From Streptomyces katrae (lineage in GTDB: Bacteria > Actinomycetota > Actinomycetes > Streptomycetales > Streptomycetaceae), in contig NZ_JNZY01000003.1 in NCBI RefSeq assembly GCF_000717655.1, positions 62,001 to 126,000 on the forward strand: a DNA stretch of 64,000 nucleotides, in the 5' to 3' direction. Positions 8,921-17,147 of this stretch are shown in pieces (within the stretch, counting starts at the first letter, position 1; the number at the start of each line of letters is the position of its first letter). The notes under the pieces were generated by a model. It was not told the DNA's origin. It did not search any database and saw only the letters and a list, made by a program, of their open reading frames with translations. The position numbers were made by a program, and so were the translations under genes.

Positions 8921-9754
8921 GTGCGGCTCGACCGGAGTGCCCTGTCACCGCCCCTGCGTCCGGCGAACCTGCTGTCGGCCCGGCAGCTGGCGCTCGCCTG
9001 GTGCGTGATGGGCTCGATCGCCCTGCTCGCCTGGGCCCTGGTCGTCGATCAGGCCCGTGACATGGGAGTCCGGCCGGGAACCATGGGCATGGGCATCCCG
9101 CTGTTCCTGCTGCTGTGGCTGGTCATGATGATCGCCATGATGTTCCCGTCCGTGGCCCCCGTGGCGATCACCTGGGCCCGGGCCATCGGCCGCCAGTCGG
9201 CCGGAGCCGTCCGCGCGGCCCGCACCGCCCAGTTCGTGGCCGGTTACCTCCTGGCCTGGACGGTCTTCGGCCTGATCGCGTACGGGCTCCTCGCCGCGAC
9301 CGGGGCCCTGGTGGACGAGCACCCCGGCGCCGGGCGGTGGATCGGGGCAGGAGCCTTCCTCATCGCCGGGCTGTACCAGTTCAGCCCGCTGAAGAACCTC
9401 TGCCTGCGGCACTGCCGCAGCCCCATGGGCCAGCTCGTGCGCTACGCCGGCTTCCGGCCCATGGCCCGCGACCTTCGGGTCGGGGCCCACCACGGGGCGT
9501 ACTGCGTCGGCTGCTGCTGGGGACTGATGATCGTCCTCATCCCGCTCGGCGTCATGAACGTCCTGGCCATGGCCGCGGTGGCCCTGGTGATCTTCGTGGA
9601 GAAGCTGTGGCGGCTGGGCCCCGTCTTCTCGGCCGCCATCGGGATCACCTTTCTCGTCCTTGCGGTACTGGCCCCCTTCCAGCCCTGGCTGCTCCCGGGC
9701 CTGGAGCCGCCGCAGTCGCCGATGACGCACATGCTCCGGCCCTTCTCCGGGTGA
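8921..9754 (+). CDS. DUF2182 integral membrane protein
   Basis: A 277-residue multi-pass membrane protein of the DUF2182 family, sometimes labelled a predicted metal-binding membrane protein. About six or seven hydrophobic helices, first near residues 22-44. Cysteine and histidine clusters lie in or near membrane segments: LCLRHCRSP around residue 165 and HHGAYCVGCCWGLM around 195; MMIAMMFPSVAP is methionine-rich. Start is GTG 8921. Divergent from the cysteine-rich DUF1326 protein. Cys/His/Met clustering fits handling of a soft metal such as copper, but that is inference. Confidence 0.85.
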   Translation: MRLDRSALSPPLRPANLLSARQLALAWCVMGSIALLAWALVVDQARDMGVRPGTMGMGIPLFLLLWLVMMIAMMFPSVAPVAITWARAIGRQSAGAVRAARTAQFVAGYLLAWTVFGLIAYGLLAATGALVDEHPGAGRWIGAGAFLIAGLYQFSPLKNLCLRHCRSPMGQLVRYAGFRPMARDLRVGAHHGAYCVGCCWGLMIVLIPLGVMNVLAMAAVALVIFVEKLWRLGPVFSAAIGITFLVLAVLAPFQPWLLPGLEPPQSPMTHMLRPFSG

Positions 9755-9921
9755 CCGGTGCCGCAGCGCGTCGTCGGCACCGGATCTGGGCGGCCGCCCA
9801 CGTCGGCCCACTCGCGGCGCATGGCGACGAACCGCAGGCCGTACTCCAAGGCGATCCTGCCGTGGACCGCCGTGTGGTTCGGCGCACTGTCGCCGCCGAG
9901 CCTGGGGCTCTGACGGAGCCG

Positions 9922-10341
9922 TCAGGCGGTCGCGAGCGAGATCTCGGTGGACTTGATCAGCGCGACCACGGAGGAACCGGCGGACAGGCCGAGCGCCGCG
10001 ACGGCGTCCTTGGTGATGGCAGCGGTCAGCCCGCCCCCGCCCACGTCCACCTTGACGGAGGCCATGGCACCCCCGGTGGCGACGTCGGAGACGGTGCCGG
10101 CCAGCTGGTTGCGGATGCTGATGCCGTCGACGGCGCCGGTGGCCAGCGCCACCTCGGTGGCCTTGACCAGCGCCTTGACCGCGGAGCCCTCGGCGATGCC
10201 GAGGTCCTTGACGGCGTCGGCGGTGATGGCGGCGGTGATGTCCTGGCCGCCTTCCAGACGGACCTTGACCGTGGCCATGGCCTCGCCGGTCGTGACGGCG
10301 GTGACGGTACCGGCGAACTGGTTGCGGATGCTCAGGCTCAT
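9922..10341 (-). CDS. Tandem molybdate-binding Mop/TOBE protein (molbindin-like)
   Basis: 139 residues made of two Mop domains. SIRNQFAGTVTAVTTGEAMATVKV (residues 4-27) is repeated as SIRNQLAGTVSDVATGGAMASVKV, and each half ends with a VKALVKATEVALAT or VVALIKSTEISLAT strand. Such di-Mop proteins bind molybdate or tungstate oxyanions in the cytosol as stores or sensors. ATG 10341 was chosen because homology starts there; the frame is open further upstream without similarity. No modABC transporter or molybdenum cofactor gene is nearby, so it acts as a stand-alone unit here. Confidence 0.88.
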   Translation of the reverse strand: MSLSIRNQFAGTVTAVTTGEAMATVKVRLEGGQDITAAITADAVKDLGIAEGSAVKALVKATEVALATGAVDGISIRNQLAGTVSDVATGGAMASVKVDVGGGGLTAAITKDAVAALGLSAGSSVVALIKSTEISLATA

Positions 10342-10500
10342 GGGGTGCTCGACCTCTTGGCTGGTGACCTCGCACGGTCCGGAGGAACCGCACAAGATCG
10401 ACCGTAAGCACCCCGGCCCTGGGGCGCGTTCACCCCAGCGCATTCACCGGCCGGAACCACCCGGGCGGCTCGCCCCTGCGTTTGTCGAACGTGCCAGGTG

Positions 10501-10692
10501 TCAGGCGTGCTGAGGCACCTCGGGCTTCAGCATGCCGCGCAGCGCGTCGCGGAACTCCTGAGTGTCCTCTTCACCGTGCACGGCGACCGCGTGCTGGACG
10601 GCCGCGCCCATGACTTCGTCTTCCTCACCCGTGATCATCAGGGTGCACCCGATCTCGCTGGGGTACTCCCTGCAGTCCATGACCTTGCGCAT
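10501..10692 (-). CDS. DUF1059 small protein
   Basis: 63 residues: MRKVMDCREYPSEIGCTLMITGEEDEVM at the start, then AAVQHAVAVHGEEDTQEFRDALRGML. This is the DUF1059 layout (Cys-rich start, then a helix with HAxxVHG), a widespread uncharacterised family. ATG 10692 has a GGAAGGGAGA Shine-Dalgarno at good spacing; the longer open frame upstream has no ribosome site. Its upstream region overlaps that of the divergent lipoprotein-like gene at 10830. Confidence 0.82.
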   Translation of the reverse strand: MRKVMDCREYPSEIGCTLMITGEEDEVMGAAVQHAVAVHGEEDTQEFRDALRGMLKPEVPQHA

Positions 10693-10829
10693 GATGCGTC
10701 TCCCTTCCACTCCCCACGATCCTCCGCGGGCCGCGGGAGCGAAAGCCGGGCCCACGGGGAGGGGGAGGGGATCAAGCCGCCAGGTACGGTCAGGGGCCGG
10801 GGACAGGGACCACCAGGGGGACGGGCCGG

Positions 10830-11369
10830 ATGCGACGAATCGCGGAAAGAAAGCACGCGACACGGGCGGGTCGTACGGGGCGTCTCGTCACGGCCGTCTT
10901 CGCGTCGCTGCTGGCGCTGTCCGTGGGGTGTTCGAACATCATGGAGCTCCCCTACACGCCGGAGCGGATGGATCCCGACCCGGCGCGCGCGAAGACGAGG
11001 GAGGTCTCCGGCCGCCTGCTGGAGATGGCCGGGGTCAAGGGCAAGGTCACCGAGCCCCGCACAGGCATGAACTTCGTGGTCTGCGACGAGTACGGCCAAG
11101 ACCTGTACGCCCTACACCACCGCTGGTCGGTGGGCGGCATGACCAGTGACCAGTACGAGGCCGGCATGCAAAACCTGCGGAAGGCGCTGGGCGAGAACGG
11201 CTGGAAGATCAGCAAGGTCAGCCCCGACGAGATCCGGGCCACGAACGAGACCGAACACTTCTTCGTGGAGGTCATCTCCCACACCGCGACGCCGGAGCCG
11301 ACGCTCGACTTCTCCGTCAGCTCCCGCTGCTACCGCGCGGCCTCCCACGCCGCCGTCAACGAGGGCTGA
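10830..11369 (+). CDS. Secreted or lipoprotein-like protein of unknown function
   Basis: 179 residues. The N-terminus has a basic stretch (RRIAERKHATRAGRTGR), a hydrophobic segment (LVTAVFASLLALSV) and GC, which looks like a signal peptide with a weak lipobox (LSVGC; the -3 residue is not ideal). The mature part has about 140 polar residues including NFVVCDEYGQDLYALHHRW and a late cysteine (SSRCYRA). I do not recognise the family. ATG 10830 follows a GGGGGA sequence. Its last 14 bases overlap the 3' end of the convergent DUF397 gene. Confidence 0.72.
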   Translation: MRRIAERKHATRAGRTGRLVTAVFASLLALSVGCSNIMELPYTPERMDPDPARAKTREVSGRLLEMAGVKGKVTEPRTGMNFVVCDEYGQDLYALHHRWSVGGMTSDQYEAGMQNLRKALGENGWKISKVSPDEIRATNETEHFFVEVISHTATPEPTLDFSVSSRCYRAASHAAVNEG

Positions 11370-11607
11370 CGTCGCGCGCGTACGAGACGAAACCAGCCCA
11401 GGCGTGCGGCGTCAGCGCCAGCTGGGGCCCGTCGAGCACCTTGGAATCCCGCACGCGGACGGCTTCGGGACAGGCCGCCACCTCGACGCAGGAGTCGCCC
11501 TCGGACCCACTGCTGTAGCTGCTCTTGAACCACGCCACCTCGACGCAGGAGTCACCTTCGCTGCCATCGCTGTAGCTGCTCTTGAACCAGGCCAACTCGT
11601 GCATCAT
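11356..11607 (-). CDS. DUF397 domain protein with duplicated motif
   Basis: 83 residues of the DUF397 family, small proteins that in Streptomyces pair with a neighbouring HTH/DUF5753 regulator. The family motif WFKSSYSxGSEGDSCVEVA is present twice in tandem (residues 6-24 and 25-43, one difference in 19), so the protein is longer than the usual 60-70. The C-terminal VRVRDSKVLDGPQLALTPHAWAGF part is normal. Its stop overlaps the convergent upstream gene, and its start is 4 bp inside the end of the regulator remnant (overlap 11604-11607). Confidence 0.88.
   Translation of the reverse strand: MMHELAWFKSSYSDGSEGDSCVEVAWFKSSYSSGSEGDSCVEVAACPEAVRVRDSKVLDGPQLALTPHAWAGFVSYARDVSPR
11479..11592 (-). 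repeat. 57-bp tandem duplication inside the DUF397 gene
   Basis: Two in-frame 57-bp units encode AWFKSSYSDGSEGDSCVEV and AWFKSSYSSGSEGDSCVEV. The copies differ at several silent bases, so the duplication is not brand new. Confidence 0.8.
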
Positions 11608-11945
11608 GTGTCTCCCAGCAGGTGCTCGATAAACGCCCGGGACTCCCGTGGCGAGAGAGCCTGGGCCCGGCTGATCCCATACCGCAGCTCAAGGATCCGA
11701 AGCCGCTTCGCATCCGAGACCGGACGTCCGTTGAACGCTCCGTCCGAGCGGCCAACCGCCGATCCGTCATCGAACTTCAGCACCTCGATTCCGCCGTCCA
11801 TTCCTGCATGGACCTCACAGTCAAGCGGCATGACCTGGAAGGAGATGTTGCGCAACTGGAGTACCTCAAGCAGATGTTCGAGCTGCCGACGCCACACCAT
11901 TGCGCCCCCGATACGTCGGCGCAGCGTGCTCTCCTGCGCACCCAC
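11604..11945 (-). pseudogene. Truncated HTH/DUF5753 regulator, HTH domain missing
   Basis: 113 residues corresponding to the C-terminal part of a Scr1/DUF5753-type regulator: STLRRRIGGAMVWRRQLEHLLEV, ISFQVMPLDCEVHAGM, LRILELRYGISRAQALSPRESRAFIEHLLGDT. Intact family members are about 280 residues, with an XRE helix-turn-helix at the N-terminus; that half is absent. The only start is a GTG at 11945 with AGGAG directly touching it, and an in-frame TGA occurs about six codons upstream. The 3' end and its junction with DUF397 are the normal arrangement, so this looks like a 5'-deleted remnant. A short functional product cannot be excluded. Confidence 0.75.
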
Positions 11946-12293
11946 CTCCTCAACGCGCCTTACCCGTCACTCGCGTTGAGGCTGTCTCGACAGCCTTGGA
12001 CAAAGTCGTGGACATGCGTACGGGCCGCTCGCACAGGCGGGTCGTGCCCGGGCGCGACCCGGTGCGGCACGACGCTTTGTCTTTGAAAGAACCGAGAGAA
12101 AGAAACTCCCACCCAACCCCTCCAGCCTCCCCGGAGCGGCACTCACTCACACGGGTGAAAGGTCCCAACTCGGCTGGATTTCATGGCGGTTGCCTGGCAT
12201 ATGCTCGCCGCGACACCCCAGACAACAGGACGGCCCCCGCCGGGACTCGCAATCCCGACGAGGGCCTGACCACGAGAAGGATCCAACTTCCCG
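11946..12293. other. Gene-free 348-bp stretch
   Basis: No convincing gene. It holds an 8-bp perfect inverted repeat AGGCTGTC-TC-GACAGCCT at 11979-11996, which could be an operator or scar at the deletion edge of the regulator remnant. It is less GC-rich than its neighbours (for example around 12080-12110). The promoter of the HTH protein at 12294 must be here, but no clear hexamers were picked out. Confidence 0.5.
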
Positions 12294-13316
12294 ATGGCTT
12301 TCCAGCACTCTAACGCGCCGTCCCGGACCGCGTACGGCGTTCAACACACCAACATCCGGCAGACCCGCAATTTCACGGTCGTCAGCAACGACCTGATCCG
12401 GCATCCCCACTTGTCGATGAACGCGCGGGCCCTCGCCTCGTACATCCAGTCCGTGCCCCGCGGCACCCCGGTCGGCATCAAAGCCCTGGCCACGCAGCTG
12501 CCCCTGGGGGAGAAGGCGATCGGCAAGGCGCTGGGCGAGCTGGAGGCGCACGGGTACCTGCGGCGGCTCCAGGAGAAGCTCCCGGACGGGCGGATCGTCA
12601 CCCGTACGGTGTTCTGCAACGCCCCGAAGGCCGTCACCCCCGAGCCCGCCCCGGCCCCCACGGCCCCGAAGCCCGAACTCGAGCCCGAGCCGGAGCCCGA
12701 ATCCGAGTCCGAGCCGGAGTCCGAGTCCGAGCCGGAGTCCGAGTCCGAGCCCGAGCCGGAGTCCGAGCCCGAGCCCGAGCCGAAGCCTGACCCAGCACCC
12801 CGACCCGAGCCGGAGCCAGGGGCTGGACGGGCGCCCCGCCCCGCCCCGGAGCCCGATCCCGGCCCACCGCCCCGGCCCCAGCAGCCCGCCCCTCCCCCGA
12901 AGCCCCGGGCGGTGGCCCTCCCGGCGCCCCGCAACGCGGACAACCCGGCCCGCCGGCAGCTGGCCGAGGAGCTCCTGGCCGAACTCCGCCGGGCCGACCC
13001 CCGCCTGCTCCTCGGCGCGCGGGACGTCCAACGCCTCGCAGGCGGCGTCGAGGCCTGGCTGGAACGCGGGGCCACCCACCAGGCGGTGACCAGCGCCCTC
13101 ACGGCGAACCTCCCGGACCGCCCCCGCAACCCGGCGGGCCTGATCGCGCACCGCCTGACGACCCAGCTCCCGCCCCTCCTGGCGCCACCGCCCCACAGAG
13201 AGCCCTTCGCCGCGCCGGACCCCTTCCAGACGTGCGAAACCTGCGACCGCGCCTTCCGCGCTCCGACTCCCGGCACCTGCAAAGGCTGCCGGACGCACCG
13301 CGCAGAGGCGGCCTAG
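12294..13316 (+). CDS. Winged-helix DNA-binding protein with acidic repeat hinge and C-terminal CxxC pair
   Basis: 340 residues. N-terminal winged helix at about residues 24-106: [30 protein letters not shown], then [29 protein letters not shown], a typical HTH plus wing. Residues about 127-165 are a Glu/Pro/Ser repeat ([13 protein letters not shown]), followed by a Pro-rich linker to about 210 and a helical region ([37 protein letters not shown]). The tail has CETCDRAF and CKGCRTH, a probable zinc ribbon. The family is common in Streptomyces and resembles replication-initiator or transcription-factor winged helices; the exact role is unknown. It stands alone between an empty region and a Uma2 gene. 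Confidence 0.78.
   Translation: MAFQHSNAPSRTAYGVQHTNIRQTRNFTVVSNDLIRHPHLSMNARALASYIQSVPRGTPVGIKALATQLPLGEKAIGKALGELEAHGYLRRLQEKLPDGRIVTRTVFCNAPKAVTPEPAPAPTAPKPELEPEPEPESESEPESESEPESESEPEPESEPEPEPKPDPAPRPEPEPGAGRAPRPAPEPDPGPPPRPQQPAPPPKPRAVALPAPRNADNPARRQLAEELLAELRRADPRLLLGARDVQRLAGGVEAWLERGATHQAVTSALTANLPDRPRNPAGLIAHRLTTQLPPLLAPPPHREPFAAPDPFQTCETCDRAFRAPTPGTCKGCRTHRAEAA
12681..12780 (+). repeat. Tandem Glu/Pro/Ser-coding repeat
   Basis: An 18-bp unit (GAGCCGGAGTCCGAGTCC) occurs at 12711, 12729 and, with changes, 12747, within a longer run of GAGCC[CG] units. It encodes the acidic hinge of the winged-helix protein. The structure allows length change by slippage. Confidence 0.85.
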
Positions 13317-13371
13317 CATGAAAGCGATGACTCGGACCCGGACCACAGGGCACAGACGAGGAGCGCGTTCC

Positions 13372-13959
13372 ATGACCATCGCCCCGGACGACGTACAACC
13401 TGCAGTCCGTTGGTACCAGGCGATGCGGGAAGCCGTTCATGCGCTGGACGACACCGTTCCCGGCAAGTTCGAGATCACCAAGGAAGGCATCGTCCACGAC
13501 ATGACGGCGCCCAGCAGCCCTCACGAGCTCACCGCGCTGCGCCTGCGGAAGCGTCTGGAGAAGGTGATGCCGGAGGAACTCGTGGCACACACCGGGGCCC
13601 CGGACGTGGAGGACGAGCCCCAGGGCATCCTGCGGGTCCCGGACATCATGCTGATCGCCGAAGCGGACATGGAGGGTCAGGGCTCCTTCGACCCGCACAC
13701 CCTCATCGCAGCCGTCGAGATCGTCTCCCGCTCCAACCCGGAGAACGACTGGGTCGGCAAGCTGCGGGACTACCCTCTGCTCGGAATCCCCGTGTACGCG
13801 GTCTTCGACCCGCGTACCGGGACCGGCGCCGTCCTGTCGGACATCCACCAGACGCCCGCAGGGCCGCGCTATGCGACGCGCAAGGACTTCGTGTACGGCG
13901 AGGACGTCACCATCGGCGAATGGACCGTCTCCACCGAGGGCCTGCCGCTCTACGCGTAG
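13372..13959 (+). CDS. Uma2 family endonuclease
   Basis: 195 residues of the Uma2 (DUF820, PD-(D/E)XK-like) family, very abundant in Streptomyces. Visible: [34 protein letters not shown] (catalytic Asp in VPDIML), [36 protein letters not shown] (E...K spacing of the nuclease core) and a final [14 protein letters not shown] 13372 follows GAGGAG; an earlier in-frame ATG at 13318 gives no extra homology. Biological role of these proteins is unclear. Confidence 0.88.
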   Translation: MTIAPDDVQPAVRWYQAMREAVHALDDTVPGKFEITKEGIVHDMTAPSSPHELTALRLRKRLEKVMPEELVAHTGAPDVEDEPQGILRVPDIMLIAEADMEGQGSFDPHTLIAAVEIVSRSNPENDWVGKLRDYPLLGIPVYAVFDPRTGTGAVLSDIHQTPAGPRYATRKDFVYGEDVTIGEWTVSTEGLPLYA

Positions 13960-13991
13960 GGGCGGGGCCCGCCGCCCGGGGGCCCCGCCCC
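13959..13991. terminator. GC-rich stem-loop between convergent Uma2 and VOC genes
   Basis: GGGGCGGGGCC ... GGCCCCGCCCC, 11-bp arms, starting on the last base of the Uma2 stop codon and ending 23 bp before the stop of the minus-strand VOC gene. It probably ends both transcripts. Confidence 0.7.
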
Positions 13992-14014
13992 ATCCGCTCC
14001 GGAGGCGGGGACGG

Positions 14015-14833
14015 CTACGCGTCCGACATCTTCGGCATTTCGCCCGTCGTCTTCGACATGTCGATCACCGCGAACGCCGCGCCCTGCTGGTCCGTCAGGG
14101 CGGCGAAGCGGCCGAACGGGCTGTCCATCGGGCCGAAGTGGAGCTTGCCGCCGTGCTTCTTCGCCTTCGCCACCGCCTCGTCGCAGTCCGGGACCCCGAA
14201 GTAGACCTGGATGTACGGGGGCATGTGCGCCGGGAAGTCGTCGCCCATCTTCATCCGGCCGAGGACCGGGTTCTCCTTGCCGCCGACGCTGAAGATCTTG
14301 AAGTCCATCCCCGCCATCTCGGGGTCGTCGCCCGGCTCCATCTTCTGGGCGCCGAGCGGGAAGACCTTCGGGAGGAACCCGTCCACCTTGCCCGGGTCAC
14401 GGGTGAAGACCTCCGCCCAGGCGTACGCGCCCGGCTCCCCGGTCTTCTCGAAGCCCTTGTGCTCGCCCGGCTGCCAGACGCCGAAGACCGCGCCGCTCGG
14501 CTCCTTCGCGATCGCCATCGTGCCGAACGCGCCGACCTGCATCGGCTCCATCATCAGTTCGCCGCCGGCCGACTTGATCTTCTCGGCGGTGGCCGCCGCG
14601 TCGGGCGAGGCGAAGTAAAGACACCACTGCGACGGCGCCTCGCCGCCCGGCATCGGCGGGACGACGGCCGCTACGGCCTTGCCGCCGGAGTACGCCTGCG
14701 TGTAGTTGCCGTACTCGCTGGAGGCTTCACCGAAGGTCCACCCGAGCACGTCGGAGTAGAAGGTCTTGGCGCCCTCCACGTCCTTGAACATCGCGTCCAC
14801 CCAGCACGGAGCGCCTTCCGGGAACTCAGCCAT
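14015..14833 (-). CDS. Two-domain VOC (glyoxalase/bleomycin-resistance fold) protein
   Basis: 272 residues with two vicinal-oxygen-chelate modules. The first (about 8-125) starts GAPCWVDAMFKDVEGAKTFYSDVLGWTFGE; the second (about 140-265) has AWAEVFTRDPGKVDGFLPKVF, PYIQVYFGVPDCDEAVAKAKKHGGKL and GRFAALTDQQGAAFAVID. This two-module form is frequent in actinobacteria and often annotated as hydroxylase-like. Reaction and substrate are unknown. Start ATG 14833. The upstream region contains a 12-bp tandem repeat. Confidence 0.88.
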   Translation of the reverse strand: MAEFPEGAPCWVDAMFKDVEGAKTFYSDVLGWTFGEASSEYGNYTQAYSGGKAVAAVVPPMPGGEAPSQWCLYFASPDAAATAEKIKSAGGELMMEPMQVGAFGTMAIAKEPSGAVFGVWQPGEHKGFEKTGEPGAYAWAEVFTRDPGKVDGFLPKVFPLGAQKMEPGDDPEMAGMDFKIFSVGGKENPVLGRMKMGDDFPAHMPPYIQVYFGVPDCDEAVAKAKKHGGKLHFGPMDSPFGRFAALTDQQGAAFAVIDMSKTTGEMPKMSDA

Positions 14834-14862
14834 GATCGATCGACTCCTGTGTCGTCGTACGT

Positions 14863-14895
14863 GTGTCGTGGTTTGTGTCGTGGTTTGTGTCGTGG
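14863..14895. repeat. 12-bp tandem repeat GTGTCGTGGTTT, about 2.8 copies
   Basis: Units at 14863, 14875 and 14887 (last incomplete) in the promoter region of the VOC gene, 30-60 bp upstream of its ATG. The T-rich strand contrasts with surrounding GC-rich DNA. Confidence 0.85.
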
Positions 14896-14976
14896 GTCGC
14901 GTTTTGCGCGGTTCTCACGCTAGGGCCACGGTGCGCCGCCCGCGCGGGGAACGCGGCCACGCGGGAGGCTGGATCC

Positions 14977-15576
14977 ATGGACATCACGATGCGGCTGGCC
15001 CAGCAGCCGGAGGCCGACGCGCTCCTCGGCCGCAGCCCGCTCGCCGCGCTCGTCGGCATGCTGCTGGACCAGCAGGTGCCGATGGAGTGGGCGTTCTCCG
15101 GGCCGTACACCATCGCCACGCGCATGGGGGCGGACGATCTGGACGCCCATGCCATCGCCGCCCACGACCCCGAGGCCTTCGCCGCGCTCCTCTCCGAGAA
15201 GCCGGCCGTGCACCGCTACCCGGGGTCGATGGCGAAGCGGGTGCAACAGCTGTGCGCGTACCTCGTGGAGCACTACGACGGGGACGCGGAGGCGGTCTGG
15301 CGCGGCGTGGGCACCGGGGACGAGCTGCTGAAGCGGCTCAAGGAACTGCCCGGGTTCGGCGAGCAGAAGGCCCGGATCTTCCTGGCCCTGCTCGGCAAAC
15401 GGCTGGGCGTGCGCCCCGAGGGCTGGCGCGAGGCGGCAGGCGCCTACGGCGAGGCGAACGTCTACCGCTCGGCGGCCGACATCACCGGCCCGGAGTCCCT
15501 CGCGAAGGTGCGGGCGCACAAGCAGGAGATGAAGGCAGCCGCCAAAGCCGCCAAAGCGGAGAAGAGCATCGATTGA
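14977..15576 (+). CDS. HhH-GPD type base-excision repair protein
   Basis: 199 residues of a short HhH-GPD glycosylase family. Residues 1-60 (MDITMRLAQQPEADALLGRSPLAALVGMLLDQQVPMEWAF) form the first helical lobe. LKELPGFGEQKARIFLALLGKRLGV (about 116-140) is the helix-hairpin-helix. The usual catalytic Asp further on is not clear in AAGAYGEANVYRSAADI, and there is no iron-sulfur cluster motif, so activity is uncertain. It ends in a Lys/Ala-rich tail. ATG 14977 starts the homology; the frame upstream only reads through the 12-bp repeat. Confidence 0.82.
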   Translation: MDITMRLAQQPEADALLGRSPLAALVGMLLDQQVPMEWAFSGPYTIATRMGADDLDAHAIAAHDPEAFAALLSEKPAVHRYPGSMAKRVQQLCAYLVEHYDGDAEAVWRGVGTGDELLKRLKELPGFGEQKARIFLALLGKRLGVRPEGWREAAGAYGEANVYRSAADITGPESLAKVRAHKQEMKAAAKAAKAEKSID

Positions 15577-15647
15577 CCGCCAGAGATTGACCGGGAATCT
15601 CTGTCCTTGATTGGCCCCTGCCACCGGTCAAACTGCCGCGTAGATTC

Positions 15648-16139
15648 ATGGTCATGACGAACGAGAAGAACGAGATCCTGACCCGCGCCGCCACCGCCGA
15701 GACCATCACCGACGGCCCCGGCAGCGTCATCACCCTGCTCACCGACACCGCCGAGCTCACCTGCAACACCGCCACCTTCGACGAGGGCGCGGCCGGCGCC
15801 CCCGTCCACTTCCACACCAAGGCGACCGAGTTCTTCCACGTCACCGCCGGCCGGCTCGACGTACTCGTCGGCGACGAGGTCAAGACCCTCACCGCCGGGG
15901 ACTTCCTGTCCGTCCCGGCGGGCGTCAAGCACGCCTTCGCACCCTCCCCCGGCCACACGGCGAGCGTCTTCGTCGGCTTCACGCCCGGCATGGGCCGATT
16001 CGACTACTACCGGCTCCTCGGCCGGGTCCGCGCGGGCGAGGCCACCGTCCAGGACATCATCGACAGCCAGCCCACGTACGACAACCACTACGCGGAGAGC
16101 GACGCCTGGGCCGGCCGCCTGCGCAGCGCCGACGCGTAG
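15648..16139 (+). CDS. Cupin domain protein
   Basis: 163 residues, single cupin barrel. Metal-site motif 1 is PVHFHTKATEFFHVTAGRLDVLVGD (HxH...E...H at about residues 56-67) and motif 2 is PAGVKHAFAP. Such proteins range from isomerases to quercetinase-like dioxygenases; no specific substrate is visible. Two possible starts, ATG 15648 and ATG 15654, neither with a clear ribosome site. The last 52 bases overlap the end of opcA on the opposite strand. Confidence 0.85.
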   Translation: MVMTNEKNEILTRAATAETITDGPGSVITLLTDTAELTCNTATFDEGAAGAPVHFHTKATEFFHVTAGRLDVLVGDEVKTLTAGDFLSVPAGVKHAFAPSPGHTASVFVGFTPGMGRFDYYRLLGRVRAGEATVQDIIDSQPTYDNHYAESDAWAGRLRSADA

Positions 16140-17020
16140 ACCTCGTCCGCGTCGAGGCGCCTCAGCTCCTCCGCGATCAGCTCGGCCTTGCTGCGGATCT
16201 TCAGGGCCACCTTGCGGTCGGGGCTGCCCGGCAGGATCAGCGTGGCCAGCGCCCCGTCCGGGCGGTTCACCGTGATCTCCCCCGCCGGGCTGTCCAGCCG
16301 GACCCGCGTGATCACCGGCCCGTCCGTGGTGACCCGCTCCACCGGCACCCCCAGCCGGTCCTCGAGCCAGCGGGCCAGCAGCTCGGCGCTCGGGTTGTCG
16401 GCCTCGCTCTCCACCGCCCCGCCCGTCACCGGCAGCGGCTTCTGGTCCATCGCGGCGGCCAGCAGCGCCCGCCACGGCGTCAGCCGGGTCCACGCGAGAT
16501 CCGTGTCCCCCGGGGCGTACGAGACACCCCGCGCGTCCAGTACCGCGACCGGGTCGGCGGCGGCCTCCGCGTCGGTGATCCGGCGCTGGGCCAGCGCGCC
16601 GAGCGGGTCCCGCGCCGGGTCGGCGGGTGCGTCGCCCGGCCACCACGCCACCACCGGCGCGTCCGGCACCAGCAGCGGGAGGACCACCGAGCCGGCCTGC
16701 TCGGTGAGCGCCCCGTGCAGGCGCAGCAGCACGATCTCCCCGGTGCCGGCGTCCGAGCCCACCCGCAGCTCGGCGTCCAGCCTGGTCTGGCGCAGCTTCT
16801 GCGGGCCGCGCGAGGTGCGCTTGATCACCGCGATGATGCGGCAGGGGTGTTCGCGCGAGGCCTCCGAGGCCGCGCGGACGGCGTCGTACGCGTTCTCCTC
16901 GTCGGTCGCTATGACGAGCGTCAGCACCAGGCCCATCGTGGGGCTGCCGATGGCCCGGCGGGCCGCGAGCAGGGCCCGGTCGATCTTGCTGGACGTGGTG
17001 TCGGTGAGTTCGGTCCGCAT
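16088..17020 (-). CDS. opcA: Glucose-6-phosphate dehydrogenase assembly protein OpcA
   Basis: 310 residues of the OpcA family, a redox-sensitive helper of Zwf in actinobacteria and cyanobacteria. Motifs: TSSKIDRALLAARRAIGSPTMGLVLTLVI near the start, CRIIAVIKR, VVLPLLVPDAPVVAWWPGDAPADPA, TDLAWTRLTPWRALLAAAMDQ, and a C-terminal LIAEELRRLDADEVY. Normally opcA sits in a zwf-tal-tkt cluster; here it is alone, between a cupin and a HerA-like ATPase, so it may be a second paralogue. ATG 17020. Confidence 0.92.
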   Translation of the reverse strand: MRTELTDTTSSKIDRALLAARRAIGSPTMGLVLTLVIATDEENAYDAVRAASEASREHPCRIIAVIKRTSRGPQKLRQTRLDAELRVGSDAGTGEIVLLRLHGALTEQAGSVVLPLLVPDAPVVAWWPGDAPADPARDPLGALAQRRITDAEAAADPVAVLDARGVSYAPGDTDLAWTRLTPWRALLAAAMDQKPLPVTGGAVESEADNPSAELLARWLEDRLGVPVERVTTDGPVITRVRLDSPAGEITVNRPDGALATLILPGSPDRKVALKIRSKAELIAEELRRLDADEVYASALRRRPAQASLSA

Positions 17021-17147
17021 GACCGAAGTCTGTCAGCGACGGCGGGTCCGACGGCACCCCGGCGAGTGATCCGGGCACCTGATGCGTCACATGGACCGCT
17101 GCGCCGTCAGTTCCGTTCCTCCCGCGGCCACTTCCGGTTCTCCGCCG

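Noticed and set aside
11950..12168. Minus-strand gene next to the truncated regulator
   Set aside because: 72-codon frame with no family resemblance to the missing HTH domain; treated as non-coding.
12660..12800. CRISPR-like repeat array
   Set aside because: The repeats are contiguous without spacers and encode an in-frame Glu/Pro/Ser hinge.
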